A DNA stretch of 64,000 nt from Lysinibacillus sp. SGAir0095 (lineage in GTDB: Bacteria; Bacillota; Bacilli; Bacillales_A; Planococcaceae). Under the pieces are notes generated by a model. The model saw only the letters and a program-made list of their open reading frames with translations. It was not told the DNA's origin and ran no database searches. How positions within the stretch are numbered: position 1 is the stretch's first letter; each line of letters starts with the position of its first letter. Location of the stretch: positions 1,264,001 to 1,328,000 of the forward strand of contig NZ_CP028083.1 in NCBI RefSeq assembly GCF_005491425.1, in the 5' to 3' direction. The position numbers and the translations under genes are program-made. Below, in pieces: positions 17,738-26,364 of the stretch.

Positions 17738-18868
17738 TTGGAATTCTCAAATAAAAGCAAACTTTTAGTTGTGGATGACTCTGCTTTTATGAGAAAGCTA
17801 ATTAGTGACTTTTTTTTAGACAATCCAAAAGTAGAAGTTGTTGGAACTGCCCGCAACGGTAAAGATGCGCTAAAAAAAATTCAAAGCTTAAAACCTGATG
17901 TTGTAACAATGGACGTTGAGATGCCAGAGCTAAATGGATTGGATGCATTAAAGGAAATTATGAAGACCTCTCCAGTCCCTGTAATTATGCTTTCTAGTAC
18001 GACGCTTCAAGGTGCAGAAAATGCACTTATAGCGATGGAAAATGGTGCAGTTGATTTTGTAGCGAAGCCTAGTGGAACGATTTCACTGGATCTACACAAA
18101 ATCAAGGAAGAATTAGTACATAAAGTGGAGCATGCTGCACATGTCCAAATAACAAAATTAAATAAAAGAAAAGTAGAACCTGTTCGTGTGCCTAAAACAA
18201 AAGCTTTTATAGAGGATAGAATGCAAAGTAAAAACGTATTCGTACAAGGAACACCAGCAGGCGAGATAAATAAGAATCGTTGGAATCAAACAACCAAAAA
18301 GATTGTAATAATTGGAACATCAACAGGTGGTCCTAGAGCTTTGCAGGAGGTAATAACGAAATTACCTAATTCTATAAAGGCACCGATCTTAATTGTTCAA
18401 CATATGCCAGCTGGGTTTACAAAATCCCTTGCGGATCGATTGAATCAATTGAGTGAAGTAACGGTAAAAGAAGCTGAACAAGGTGATTTATTGCAGAACG
18501 GAGTCGCCTATGTAGCTCCAGGTGGCAGCCATCTAAAGCTCGAGAAACGGGGGACATCCTTCGAAATCGTTCTAGATCAAAATGAGCCTCCAAGATCAGG
18601 GCATCGTCCGAGTGTGGATGTCATGTTTGAAAGTGTAAGTAAAATTAGTGATTTTGATAAGGTAGCAGTAATTATGACTGGAATGGGATCTGATGGTTCA
18701 AAAGGTCTGATCGAATTAAAACAAAATGGAAATGTAATGGCGATTGCAGAGTCAGAAAAAACGTGTATTGTTTATGGGATGCCTAAAGCAGCCGTAGAAA
18801 CACAGCTTGTCAATGAGGTTGTCGATGTTGACAATATTGCCGAAGCAATTATGAAATATTTGCCCTAA
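17738..18868 (+). CDS. cheB: Chemotaxis protein-glutamate methylesterase CheB
   Basis: 376 residues. The receiver domain (1-125) has phospho-acceptor D59 in VTMDVEMPELNG. After a variable linker comes the methylesterase domain with the Ser nucleophile motif GTSTGGPRALQ, VQHMPAGFTKSLADRL and a late MTGMGSDG motif. CheB demethylates and deamidates chemoreceptors in adaptation. The start is TTG 17738, immediately after the flhG stop, with AAAGGGAG as SD. No cheR is present in this window. Confidence 0.96.
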   Translation: MEFSNKSKLLVVDDSAFMRKLISDFFLDNPKVEVVGTARNGKDALKKIQSLKPDVVTMDVEMPELNGLDALKEIMKTSPVPVIMLSSTTLQGAENALIAMENGAVDFVAKPSGTISLDLHKIKEELVHKVEHAAHVQITKLNKRKVEPVRVPKTKAFIEDRMQSKNVFVQGTPAGEINKNRWNQTTKKIVIIGTSTGGPRALQEVITKLPNSIKAPILIVQHMPAGFTKSLADRLNQLSEVTVKEAEQGDLLQNGVAYVAPGGSHLKLEKRGTSFEIVLDQNEPPRSGHRPSVDVMFESVSKISDFDKVAVIMTGMGSDGSKGLIELKQNGNVMAIAESEKTCIVYGMPKAAVETQLVNEVVDVDNIAEAIMKYLP

Positions 18869-18885
18869 AAAGGAGTGTTTTCTAA

Positions 18886-20949
18886 GTGGAACTTAACCAA
18901 TATCTAGAAATGTTCATTGAAGAAAGTAAGGAACATTTACAATCATGTAGCGACAATTTGTTACAACTTGAAAAAAATCCAGATGACTTAGCAATTGTAA
19001 ACGAAATATTCCGTTCTGCTCATACATTAAAAGGTATGTCAGCAACAATGGGGTATGAGGATTTAGCTGATTTAACCCATAAAATGGAGAATGTGCTTGA
19101 TGCAATTCGTAACGAAAAAATTCAAGTAAATGCAGAAATTCTTGATGTTGTATTTGAATCAGTTGATCACCTAGAAGAAATGGTTATGAGTATAGCCGGA
19201 GGTGGAGATGGGAAAAAAGATGTTTCCCAAACTGTTGAAAAACTAAAACGTATTGAGTCTGGTGAATCCATTCAACAAGAATCAACGCCTAGTGAAACTG
19301 CTGCTGCAGAGGTGGCAGCATCGACAACTGTATTGGAAAATGCACTTCAATTACAATATGATGATTTTGAAAAAACTGTTTTACTACAATCTACAGAGCA
19401 AGGGTACAATGCTTTTGAAGTTTCAGTAACGTTAATGGATAGCTGTCTTTTAAAGGCGGCACGTGTCTATATGGTATTTGATATCTTAGAGAAAAATGGA
19501 GATGTCGTAAAATCCTCTCCTACAGTGGACAAGCTTGAAGAAGAACAATTTGACCAGGACTTTAAAGTCGCATTAATTACGCAAACAGATGCTGACGAAT
19601 TACGCAGCAAAATACTAAAAGTTTCTGAGGTTGATAGTGTTACGATTACACAAATTTCAGAGGACTTATTTGTTCAGTCTGCAGTTGTGGAATCCGAAGA
19701 GGTAATAGAACTAGCAGCTGAAGATGTGACAGTTGTTCCAAATGCTGAAGCGAAAAAAGAAGAAACTAGCCAAAAGCCTTCTACAACAAAGCATGCTGCA
19801 AGTAAAACAATTCGTGTTAGTATCGAAAGATTAGATATTTTAATGAATTTATTTGAAGAATTAGTAATTGATAGAGGGCGTCTTCAGTCGATTGCTACAG
19901 AAGTAAATCATTCAGAGCTAAATGAAACAGTCGAGCGTATGAGCCGAACAATGGGAGACTTACAAAATATTGTCCTAACAATGCGTATGATTCCGATTGA
20001 AACCGTATTTAACCGATTCCCTAAAATGGTACGTACTTTATCTCGTGATCTCAAGAAGAAGATTAATCTTGAAATCCTGGGTGCGGAAACTGAATTAGAT
20101 CGAACAGTTATCGATGAAATCGGTGACCCACTTGTTCATTTAATTCGTAATTCAGTTGACCACGGTATCGAAAGCCCAGAAGTACGACGTGCAAATGGGA
20201 AGCCAGAAGAAGGAAATGTTACCTTACGTGCATACCACAGCGGCAACTATGTGTTTATCGAAATTGAAGATGATGGTGCGGGTATTAACCGTGAGCGTGT
20301 ACTTAAAAAAGCTATTTCAAAAGGAATCGTAACGAAAGAATCTGCACTTTCCATGAGCGATAAACAAATTAATGAATTAATTCTAGCATCTGGATTCTCA
20401 ACTGCTGAAGTTATTTCGGATATTTCCGGACGTGGGGTAGGTCTTGATGTTGTGAAGACGACAATTGAGTCACTTGGTGGAAATATTTCAATTGAATCAA
20501 CAGAAGGGGTTGGATCTATCTTCTCAATCCAGCTTCCATTAACATTATCGATCATTTCAGTTATGTTAGTTGAAATTGAACAAGAAATCTATGCTATACC
20601 TTTATCTTCAATCATTGAAACATCGATTATAAAAAATAGCGATATTCTCAATGCACATAATCAAAAAGTAATTGATTTCCGAGGCAAGGTCGTACCACTT
20701 ATCTTCTTGGACGAAATCTTTGATGTTCCAAGAACGCCAAAACAAGAAGACGAATACCACTCAGTTGTCATCGTTCGTAAAGGAGACAAGCTTGCAGGTT
20801 TAGTAGTGGATACCTTTATTGGTCAGCAGGAAATTGTATTGAAATCATTAGGTAACTACTTAACAAATATCTTTGCAATTTCTGGTGCTACGATATTAGG
20901 AAACGGAAAAGTTGCTCTAATTGTGGATTGTAATGCGTTAATGAAGTAA
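18886..20949 (+). CDS. cheA: Chemotaxis histidine kinase CheA
   Basis: 687 residues from GTG 18886 with an AAAGGAGTG SD. Domains in order are Hpt (phospho-site H46 in SAHTLKGMSATMG), a variable P2 region, the P3 dimerisation helices (near 310), a HATPase core (HLIRNSVDHGIE; DDGAGINRERV; DISGRGVGLDVV) and a C-terminal CheW-like domain. The protein phosphorylates CheY and CheB in response to receptors. It is followed by cheW after 27 nt. Length matches B. subtilis CheA. Confidence 0.97.
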   Translation: MELNQYLEMFIEESKEHLQSCSDNLLQLEKNPDDLAIVNEIFRSAHTLKGMSATMGYEDLADLTHKMENVLDAIRNEKIQVNAEILDVVFESVDHLEEMVMSIAGGGDGKKDVSQTVEKLKRIESGESIQQESTPSETAAAEVAASTTVLENALQLQYDDFEKTVLLQSTEQGYNAFEVSVTLMDSCLLKAARVYMVFDILEKNGDVVKSSPTVDKLEEEQFDQDFKVALITQTDADELRSKILKVSEVDSVTITQISEDLFVQSAVVESEEVIELAAEDVTVVPNAEAKKEETSQKPSTTKHAASKTIRVSIERLDILMNLFEELVIDRGRLQSIATEVNHSELNETVERMSRTMGDLQNIVLTMRMIPIETVFNRFPKMVRTLSRDLKKKINLEILGAETELDRTVIDEIGDPLVHLIRNSVDHGIESPEVRRANGKPEEGNVTLRAYHSGNYVFIEIEDDGAGINRERVLKKAISKGIVTKESALSMSDKQINELILASGFSTAEVISDISGRGVGLDVVKTTIESLGGNISIESTEGVGSIFSIQLPLTLSIISVMLVEIEQEIYAIPLSSIIETSIIKNSDILNAHNQKVIDFRGKVVPLIFLDEIFDVPRTPKQEDEYHSVVIVRKGDKLAGLVVDTFIGQQEIVLKSLGNYLTNIFAISGATILGNGKVALIVDCNALMK

Positions 20950-20976
20950 TGAATTGAAATGAAAGAGGTGTAGTTT

Positions 20977-21414
20977 ATGACTGCTGTAGATCAGGAGTAT
21001 TTAAAAGTAATTGTTTTCCAACTTGCCGATAAAGAATATGCAATTCCGGTATCGAACGTACAAGGAATCGAAAAGTTAATGCATATTACTCGCGTTCCGA
21101 AAACACGCGAATTTGTTAAGGGTGTTATTAATTTGCGAGGAGTCGTAACACCACTGATTGATTTGCGTGAACGATTTGGATTACCGGTATCAAACAACGA
21201 AGAAACAACAAGAATTATTATTATTACACTGGAAGAAATGGAAGTCGGCTTTATAGTTGATTCAGCAAATGATGTAATTGATATTCCAACTGACGCGATT
21301 GAACCACAACCAGAAGTAGTAGGGTCAAATGAAGAAGATTTCATATCCGGCGTCGCAAAACTAGAGAACCGATTATTAATTTTATTGCATCTAGATAAAG
21401 TGTTAAATCCATAA
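20977..21414 (+). CDS. cheW: Chemotaxis coupling protein CheW
   Basis: 145 residues forming a single CheW domain. The pattern YAIPVSNVQGIEKLMHITRV, FVKGVINLRGVVTPLIDLRERF and a closing LLILLHLDKVL is typical. It bridges receptors and CheA in signalling arrays. ATG 20977 follows an AAAGAGGTG SD. Confidence 0.97.
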   Translation: MTAVDQEYLKVIVFQLADKEYAIPVSNVQGIEKLMHITRVPKTREFVKGVINLRGVVTPLIDLRERFGLPVSNNEETTRIIIITLEEMEVGFIVDSANDVIDIPTDAIEPQPEVVGSNEEDFISGVAKLENRLLILLHLDKVLNP

Positions 21415-21457
21415 ACATAAGTTAGCCAATCTGTTATAAAGTGGGGATTTGCGAGTG

Positions 21458-22090
21458 ATGAAGGAAATTAAACAAATAACATCATTGCATTTAGACATCC
21501 TAAAAGAGATTGGAAATATAGGTGCTGCCCATGCTGCCACAGCACTTTCCAGTTTATTAAATAGGAAAATTGATATGCATGTCCCAAAAGTTGAAATGGT
21601 TTCATTTAATGAAATGATGGAACTTGCTGGGGGAGCTGAAACTGTTGTTGTCGGCATCTTCCTTCGTATTGAAGGAGATGCTGAGGGGAGCATGTTCTTT
21701 ATTTTACCAATCAAACAGGCAAACAGGTTTATTCAAAGTTTAATCAATGATGACCGATTCAGCTTTAGTGATAGCAAGCCACCAGAGCTTGGCTTATCCG
21801 CAATGCAGGAATTAGGGAATATTCTTTCGGGTTCATATCTATCAGCGTTATCAGACTTTACTGGGATGAAATTGTACCCAACAGTTCCAGGTTTAAGTGT
21901 TGATATGTTTGGAGCCATTATAAGTACGGGGCTAATCGAAATTTCTGAGGTTAGTGATCAAGTCATTGTCATTAATACATCCATTTTTGAAGAAGGTTTT
22001 GATAATCGTAATGAAGTTCACGGGCATTTCTTCTTACTACCAGATCCTGATTCTTTTGCAAGTATGTTTAAGGCACTAGGAGTCTCATAA
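21458..22090 (+). CDS. cheC: CheY-P phosphatase CheC
   Basis: About 210 residues. Two active-site helices with E...N spacing are visible: LKEIGNIGAAHAATALSSLL and MQELGNILSGSYLSALSD. CheC hydrolyses CheY-P, and its activity is raised by CheD. Start options are TTG 21449, GTG 21455 and ATG 21458; the G-rich SD-like GTGGGGA (21441-21447) suits 21455 or 21458. cheD follows after 1 nt. Confidence 0.94.
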   Translation: MKEIKQITSLHLDILKEIGNIGAAHAATALSSLLNRKIDMHVPKVEMVSFNEMMELAGGAETVVVGIFLRIEGDAEGSMFFILPIKQANRFIQSLINDDRFSFSDSKPPELGLSAMQELGNILSGSYLSALSDFTGMKLYPTVPGLSVDMFGAIISTGLIEISEVSDQVIVINTSIFEEGFDNRNEVHGHFFLLPDPDSFASMFKALGVS

Positions 22091-22091
22091 A

Positions 22092-22595
22092 ATGGTCCAA
22101 TCTAGTACTAGTCAAGTTATTAAGGTTGGAATTGCACAAATGGATGTAGTTAAAATGCCAGACACAATTCGTACTTCAGGATTAGGTTCATGTGTAGGTG
22201 TTGTGTTATATGATGAAACAAAAAATATTGCTGGGTTAGTTCATATCATGTTACCTGATTCCAGTTTAGCGAGAACTGAAACAATTAATGAAGCTAAGTT
22301 CGCAAATACTGGTATCAAGGCACTCATTGATAAGCTGCGTTTAGCTGGCGTTCAACCGCACCGTTTAAAAGCAAAAATCGCTGGCGGTGCACAGATGTTT
22401 AAGTTCACATCAGACAAAGATTCAATGCGTATCGGCCCTCGGAATGTTGAAGCGGTGAAAAAAGAACTATCTAAAAACAATATTCCAATCGTTGCTGAAG
22501 ATACAGGGGGCAATAGTGGAAGAACGATTGAATTTAATCCAGTCACATGTCTACTGAATATTCGAACTGTAAATCAGGGAGTGAGCGAAATATAA
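22092..22595 (+). CDS. cheD: Chemoreceptor glutamine deamidase CheD
   Basis: 167 residues. The catalytic Cys sits in GLGSCVGVVLYD and the His in GLVHIMLPDS, the conserved dyad of CheD. A KAKIAGGAQMF segment and a GGNSGRTIEFNP motif near the end complete the family pattern. CheD deamidates receptors and docks on CheC. The stop overlaps the next gene start (TAATG). Confidence 0.96.
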   Translation: MVQSSTSQVIKVGIAQMDVVKMPDTIRTSGLGSCVGVVLYDETKNIAGLVHIMLPDSSLARTETINEAKFANTGIKALIDKLRLAGVQPHRLKAKIAGGAQMFKFTSDKDSMRIGPRNVEAVKKELSKNNIPIVAEDTGGNSGRTIEFNPVTCLLNIRTVNQGVSEI

Positions 22596-22969
22596 TGTAC
22601 GGATCAATATTATACAACTTTTGGGCGGGCATCCTTGGATTTTCAATATATTTCTTTTATACACTCTCGGATACTTCGATACCCTATACTAATTTAGTCG
22701 GCTCTTTGATAGCCGCTGTTGCATCTTTTATGGCAATGTTTGCTATTCGCTATCTTCTTAAGTATGTACTATATACTCCGAATGATGATTTATTCGATGG
22801 CTTTAACAAAGAAAATGAACGATTACGGGAGCAGTTGTTAAGTAATAAGAGCAATCAAACGAATCCTGATGCCAGTACCTCAACAATGGAGTTTAAGGAC
22901 CAAAGCACAGAAGAAATTGCAAAAGTAGTTCAAACAATGATGCTCCAAGATGAATCTGTGAAGAATTAA
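22595..22969 (+). CDS. Small membrane protein of unknown function between cheD and sigD
   Basis: 124 residues. Two hydrophobic helices (about 7-26 and 33-56) are followed by a hydrophilic tail with KENERLREQLL, a possible short coiled coil, and an acidic C-terminus. I do not recognise a family. ATG 22595 overlaps the cheD stop, and a terminator follows within 50 nt, so it is the last gene of the main transcript. B. subtilis has nothing between cheD and sigD. A part in motility control is possible from context only. Confidence 0.7.
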   Translation: MYGSILYNFWAGILGFSIYFFYTLSDTSIPYTNLVGSLIAAVASFMAMFAIRYLLKYVLYTPNDDLFDGFNKENERLREQLLSNKSNQTNPDASTSTMEFKDQSTEEIAKVVQTMMLQDESVKN

Positions 22970-23018
22970 TCATTTGAAGGTTTATACGAACCAGTATATT
23001 ACGAATGATCAAACTTAA

Positions 23019-23043
23019 AGAGTCGCAAAACGGCTCTTTTTTT
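23019..23043 (+). terminator. Intrinsic terminator between the cheD block and sigD
   Basis: Stem AGAGTCG (23019-23025) / CGGCTCT (23031-23037), with one G-U pair and a 5-nt loop, runs straight into a T-tract. It would cut transcription after the cheD-linked membrane gene and separate sigD from the operon, unlike the continuous B. subtilis arrangement. Confidence 0.75.
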
Positions 23044-23464
23044 GTGTACCGAGCATCTTTTAAGAAGCTGATTTTCATTTAAATCAATCACGCTAAAAAA
23101 TTGTACCTAATCTGAATTGCTTTTAAACCTTCTCTCTCAAATTTTGGTTTGTAAGGTAAAAAATTTAGTTTAATAGAAATCTGTGTTTTTTTATTATCAT
23201 TTGATATAATATTTGTTAGTAAGGAACGCACATGCTGGATAGGGAGAGGTAGTAAATAATACCTATTATAAATGGCTAATATCCTTAAATTGATGATGAA
23301 ATTAATTATAGTATTGAATAGTAATAAAGTCTTTTGTTTTTCATAGAAAAAACCTGTAATCTGTTACTAAAGTTAGAGGCAGATGTCGGATGGATAGAGT
23401 ATCATCGATAACGAAGTAGAAAGATGCTATATCCTAAAAACAATTTTAGTGTGAGGTGCATTTT
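23044..23464 (+). promoter_or_regulatory. sigD leader region with structured RNA
   Basis: About 420 nt without a gene. A TATAAT lies at 23205-23210, but the hexamer 17 nt upstream (TGTGTT) is poor. Closer to sigD, 23392-23403 pairs with 23423-23434 in a 12-bp stem (one mismatch, one G-U) with a 19-nt loop. It ends 18 nt before the SD GAGGTG (23453-23458). I see no match to a riboswitch I know. The region probably carries the promoter and leader for sigD. Confidence 0.45.
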
Positions 23465-24235
23465 ATGGTACGACAACTTCAAGCAGACAACGAACAAACT
23501 CTTTGGAATTGCTGGCTCAATGATCGCGATCCAGAGGCAGGTAATATACTAATAAAAAAATATCAATCACTAGTATCCTATCATGTTCAAAGAATAGGTG
23601 CGAGTGTTCCTAAAAATGTATCAAGAGATGATTTAATGAGTTTAGGTATGATGGGACTCTTTGATGCATTAAATAAGTTTGACATAAATCGAGATTTAAA
23701 ATTTGATACATATGCTTCCTTCCGTGTGAGAGGTGCTATTATAGACGGATTAAGAAAAGAAGATTGGCTACCTCGCTCTGCACGTGAAAAGTCAAAGAAG
23801 ATGGAAGCACAAATTGAAAAATTAGAACAACAACTTATGCGTAGTGTGACGCCGGATGAGCTTGCTCAATATATGGATTTATCAGTAGAGGAAGTATATC
23901 AAACAGTACAGGAGCACTTCTTCTCCAGTGTTTTATCGATTAACGAACAGCAAGATCAGGAAGAGTCAGAAGGGAAAGCTTTTGTAATTAGAGATGATCG
24001 TACAAGAACGCCTGAGCAAGAAACTGTCCATATGGAATTGATTAAAGATCTTTCCGAAAATATTAAAAACTTAAGTGAAAAGGAACAGCTTGTACTAAGT
24101 CTGTTCTATACAGAGGAATTGACATTAACGGAAATTGGTGAAATGCTTAATTTATCAACATCAAGAATATCACAAATCCATTCAAAAGCATTATTTAAAT
24201 TAAGAAAGCTTCTTTCAAATGAAATGTTAAGCTAG
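23465..24235 (+). CDS. sigD: RNA polymerase sigma factor SigD (FliA family)
   Basis: 256 residues. Sigma region 2 has DDLMSLGMMGLFDALNKFD and FDTYASFRVRGAIIDGLRKEDWLPRSAR, which is specific for the flagellar/WhiG class. Region 4 ends with LTLTEIGEMLNLSTSRISQIHSKAL. It directs late flagellar, chemoreceptor and autolysin genes and is held by FlgM elsewhere. ATG 23465 fits the GAGGTG SD at spacing 6; the in-frame GTG 23456 overlaps that SD. It sits behind a terminator and long leader. Confidence 0.96.
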   Translation: MVRQLQADNEQTLWNCWLNDRDPEAGNILIKKYQSLVSYHVQRIGASVPKNVSRDDLMSLGMMGLFDALNKFDINRDLKFDTYASFRVRGAIIDGLRKEDWLPRSAREKSKKMEAQIEKLEQQLMRSVTPDELAQYMDLSVEEVYQTVQEHFFSSVLSINEQQDQEESEGKAFVIRDDRTRTPEQETVHMELIKDLSENIKNLSEKEQLVLSLFYTEELTLTEIGEMLNLSTSRISQIHSKALFKLRKLLSNEMLS

Positions 24236-24432
24236 CGGGATTAGAAGTGATAAATGATTCACATTCGCCTAGTCTTTTGTGATTCCATTTATCTCGAGTT
24301 TGCTCAATAAATTATTATAAATTTTGTAGCAACCTCAGGAGGAAACGGTTTCAGTTATAGTTACTTCCTCTGAACAGTTATATTTCTATTCCCATTCATC
24401 TATTTATTCTTGTGAAGGGGATTGATAATTCG
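24236..24432 (+). other. sigD to next gene spacer with imperfect hairpin
   Basis: 197 nt, AT-rich. An imperfect inverted repeat pairs TCAGGAGGAA (about 24337) with TTCCTCTGA (about 24366) across a bulge. It lacks a T-run, so it is not read as a terminator. No promoter is convincing. Confidence 0.25.
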
Positions 24433-24744
24433 ATGAGTTTGAAGGCTTTAGAACTACAAGTTGCCATTCCGAAGACCTTTGATGCAGGTAAACTGGCAGA
24501 TGATCATCAACAAAATGTGACACAGCAGCAGGTAAACGCCCATGAAGCATTAAAAAAAGAGATTAAGAAAAAACAATTACAAGTTAGCGACACAGAAAAA
24601 ACCGATAAAATTTCGAATAATAAAGAGCAGCAGCACAATCATGAAGAGAATTTCTCCGAAGAAAAAAAACAGCTTAAAGAAGAAAAGGAAGCTGAGCATG
24701 CCAAGCATCCTTTTAAAGGTAATTTTATCGATTTTAGTGGATAG
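24433..24744 (+). CDS. Small hydrophilic protein of unknown function in the sigD-swrB interval
   Basis: 103 residues from ATG 24433 (AAGGGG at 24415-24420 as SD, 12 nt away; a GTG at 24412 is also in frame). The N-terminus LKALELQVAIPKTFDAGKLAD reads as ordered. The middle is highly charged (Lys/Glu/Gln repeats, likely coiled or disordered), and the end HPFKGNFIDFSG looks like a conserved docking tail. I recall similar short proteins next to swrB in other Bacillales but know no function. It lies 9 nt before the SwrB-like gene. Confidence 0.75.
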   Translation: MSLKALELQVAIPKTFDAGKLADDHQQNVTQQQVNAHEALKKEIKKKQLQVSDTEKTDKISNNKEQQHNHEENFSEEKKQLKEEKEAEHAKHPFKGNFIDFSG

Positions 24745-24753
24745 GAGAACAGT

Positions 24754-25338
24754 ATGGTCGTAGGTATAGTAATCATATTGATTATTTCGCAGCTCATTTG
24801 TTTTTACTTCATCGTTATTTTAAATACCAAAATAGCAAAATTTAAAGATTTAGAAAAACGACAAGATCAGCTGATTCGAGAAATGGACGACGCAATTAGT
24901 TTATATCTTGTTGAGATGAAGGAAGAAAATGATCGTCTCATTAATGAGCTTTCATCTATAAAACAAAATGAGTCAAAAAATAATGAAATAAAAAATCAAA
25001 TATTGGCTAGGATTAATTCAGAGGATTCCCAAAGGTTATCTTCTACAGCTCAAGATGAAAGTGCATCCAAAATGGACCCAGTAGAAAGTATCCCACCAAA
25101 AGCTTTAGTACCCAAAAAAGTAGCAACAAATGCTTATAAACAACAAACAGTGAATGAAGTTCGACCTGTGAAACAGACAATAGAGACTGAAACTGTGGAA
25201 AAAGATTTAACGGTTCTTCCTTCCTTTGAACAAAAAGTCATAACCCTCTACCAACAAGGGAAAACAATTGATGAAATAGCAAAACTTACGCAAAAAGGGA
25301 AGACGGAAATCGAATTATTAATTAAGTTCCATGCATAA
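24754..25338 (+). CDS. swrB: SwrB-like (YlxL) membrane protein
   Basis: 194 residues. One N-terminal transmembrane helix (about 2-25) is followed by a coiled coil (about 30-85) and a variable linker. A C-terminal helix-turn-helix-like segment (VITLYQQGKTIDEIAKLTQK then IELLIKFH) closes the protein. B. subtilis SwrB has this layout and locus and promotes FliM/FliG association to activate export. The call rests on architecture and position before rpsB, since SwrB sequences diverge. Confidence 0.72.
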   Translation: MVVGIVIILIISQLICFYFIVILNTKIAKFKDLEKRQDQLIREMDDAISLYLVEMKEENDRLINELSSIKQNESKNNEIKNQILARINSEDSQRLSSTAQDESASKMDPVESIPPKALVPKKVATNAYKQQTVNEVRPVKQTIETETVEKDLTVLPSFEQKVITLYQQGKTIDEIAKLTQKGKTEIELLIKFHA

Positions 25339-25343
25339 AAATG

Positions 25344-25372
25344 TTGCACGAGAAAAATTAGTGTGATATATT
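25344..25372 (+). promoter_or_regulatory. Sigma-A promoter of rpsB
   Basis: TTGCAC (25344-25349), a 17-nt spacer and TATATT (25367-25372) form a good vegetative promoter starting just after the SwrB-like stop. It places rpsB-tsf under its own start site. Confidence 0.72.
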
Positions 25373-25394
25373 ATCAATTGGTGTTAATTACACA

Positions 25395-25459
25395 CGCATT
25401 TTGATGTAGTAAGTGGTGCTTTTTGAATAAAAAGTTGCTTGTTATAGATGAAAAATGCG
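25395..25459 (+). promoter_or_regulatory. Folded rpsB leader, candidate S2 autoregulatory site
   Basis: CGCATTTT (25395-25402) pairs with AAAATGCG (25452-25459) to close a 65-nt domain. An inner hairpin with CTTTTT and AAAAAG around a GAAT loop lies near 25418-25434. The stem ends next to an SD-like GGAGG, and the true SD (TAGGAGG) follows. Structured S2 leaders are known in bacteria; a match to that class is inference. Confidence 0.45.
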
Positions 25460-25494
25460 GAGGAAAAAAACCAAAACATTAGGAGGAAACACAC

Positions 25495-26217
25495 ATGTCA
25501 GTAATTTCAATGAAACAATTACTTGAAGCTGGTGTACATTTCGGTCACCAAACTCGCCGTTGGAACCCAAAAATGAAAAAATACATTTTTGTTGAACGTA
25601 ACGGAATCTACATTATCGATTTACAAAAAACGGTTAAAAAATTAGAAGAAGCTTACGACTTCATGCGCCAAGTTGGCCAAGATGGCGGTAAAGTACTTTT
25701 CGTAGGTACTAAAAAACAAGCTCAAGAAGCTATTAAAGACGAAGCTGAGCGTTCTGGTAACTACTACATCAACCAACGTTGGTTAGGTGGTACTTTAACT
25801 AACTTCGGTACAATCCAAAAACGTGTTGCTCGTATGAAAGCAATCGAAAAAATGGAAGAAGACGGCACTTTCGACGTACTTCCTAAAAAAGAAGTTATCC
25901 AACTTAAAAAAGAACACGAGCGTCTTGTTAAATTCTTAGGCGGTATCCGTGATATGGCTGGCATTCCAGACGTTATGTTCGTGGTTGACCCACGTAAAGA
26001 GCGTATCGCTGTTGCTGAAGCTCGTAAATTAAATATTCCTATCGTAGGGATTGTTGATACAAACTGTGATCCAGATGAAATCGACTACGTAATCCCTGCT
26101 AACGATGACGCTATCCGCGCTGTTAAATTATTAACTGCTAAAATGGCTGATGCTCTAATCGAGTCTAAACAAGGTGAATCTGAAGCTCCAGCGGAAGAAG
26201 TAGTAGCTGCTGAGTAA
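25495..26217 (+). CDS. rpsB: 30S ribosomal protein S2
   Basis: 240 residues. [20 protein letters not shown] near the N-terminus, then [10 protein letters not shown] and a later [14 protein letters not shown]-type segment (here [17 protein letters not shown]), are universal S2 features. The Ala/Glu-rich tail is typical of Bacillales. The TAGGAGG SD and codon bias are those of a highly expressed gene. It is paired with tsf downstream. Confidence 0.98.
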   Translation: MSVISMKQLLEAGVHFGHQTRRWNPKMKKYIFVERNGIYIIDLQKTVKKLEEAYDFMRQVGQDGGKVLFVGTKKQAQEAIKDEAERSGNYYINQRWLGGTLTNFGTIQKRVARMKAIEKMEEDGTFDVLPKKEVIQLKKEHERLVKFLGGIRDMAGIPDVMFVVDPRKERIAVAEARKLNIPIVGIVDTNCDPDEIDYVIPANDDAIRAVKLLTAKMADALIESKQGESEAPAEEVVAAE

Positions 26218-26263
26218 TTCACTATTAGAAAACTTGGCGCAAGTAGTCAGTTTTCTGATGATC

Positions 26264-26304
26264 AAAAGGTGATAAGTGGATGAACCCTCTTATCACCTTT
26301 TTTT
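26264..26304 (+). terminator. Terminator or attenuator between rpsB and tsf
   Basis: A 13-bp perfect stem (26264-26276 with 26289-26301) has a 12-nt loop and ends in a T-tract. It lies between two co-functional genes, so partial read-through is likely, lowering tsf relative to rpsB or allowing an own tsf promoter. Confidence 0.75.
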
Positions 26305-26364
26305 AAAGTTAGAGAAATATACAATAAAAATTTAATAATTGATAACTCAAGGAGGAAACTTCAA

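Noticed and set aside
23205-23280. Cyclic di-GMP riboswitch upstream of sigD
   Set aside because: The conserved tetraloop-receptor and GGTAGC-type patterns of GEMM are not present in order.
23365-23395. SigD-type promoter (TAAA ... GTCGGAT) before sigD
   Set aside because: Spacing is about 13 nt instead of about 15, and the -10 lacks the GCCGATAT core.
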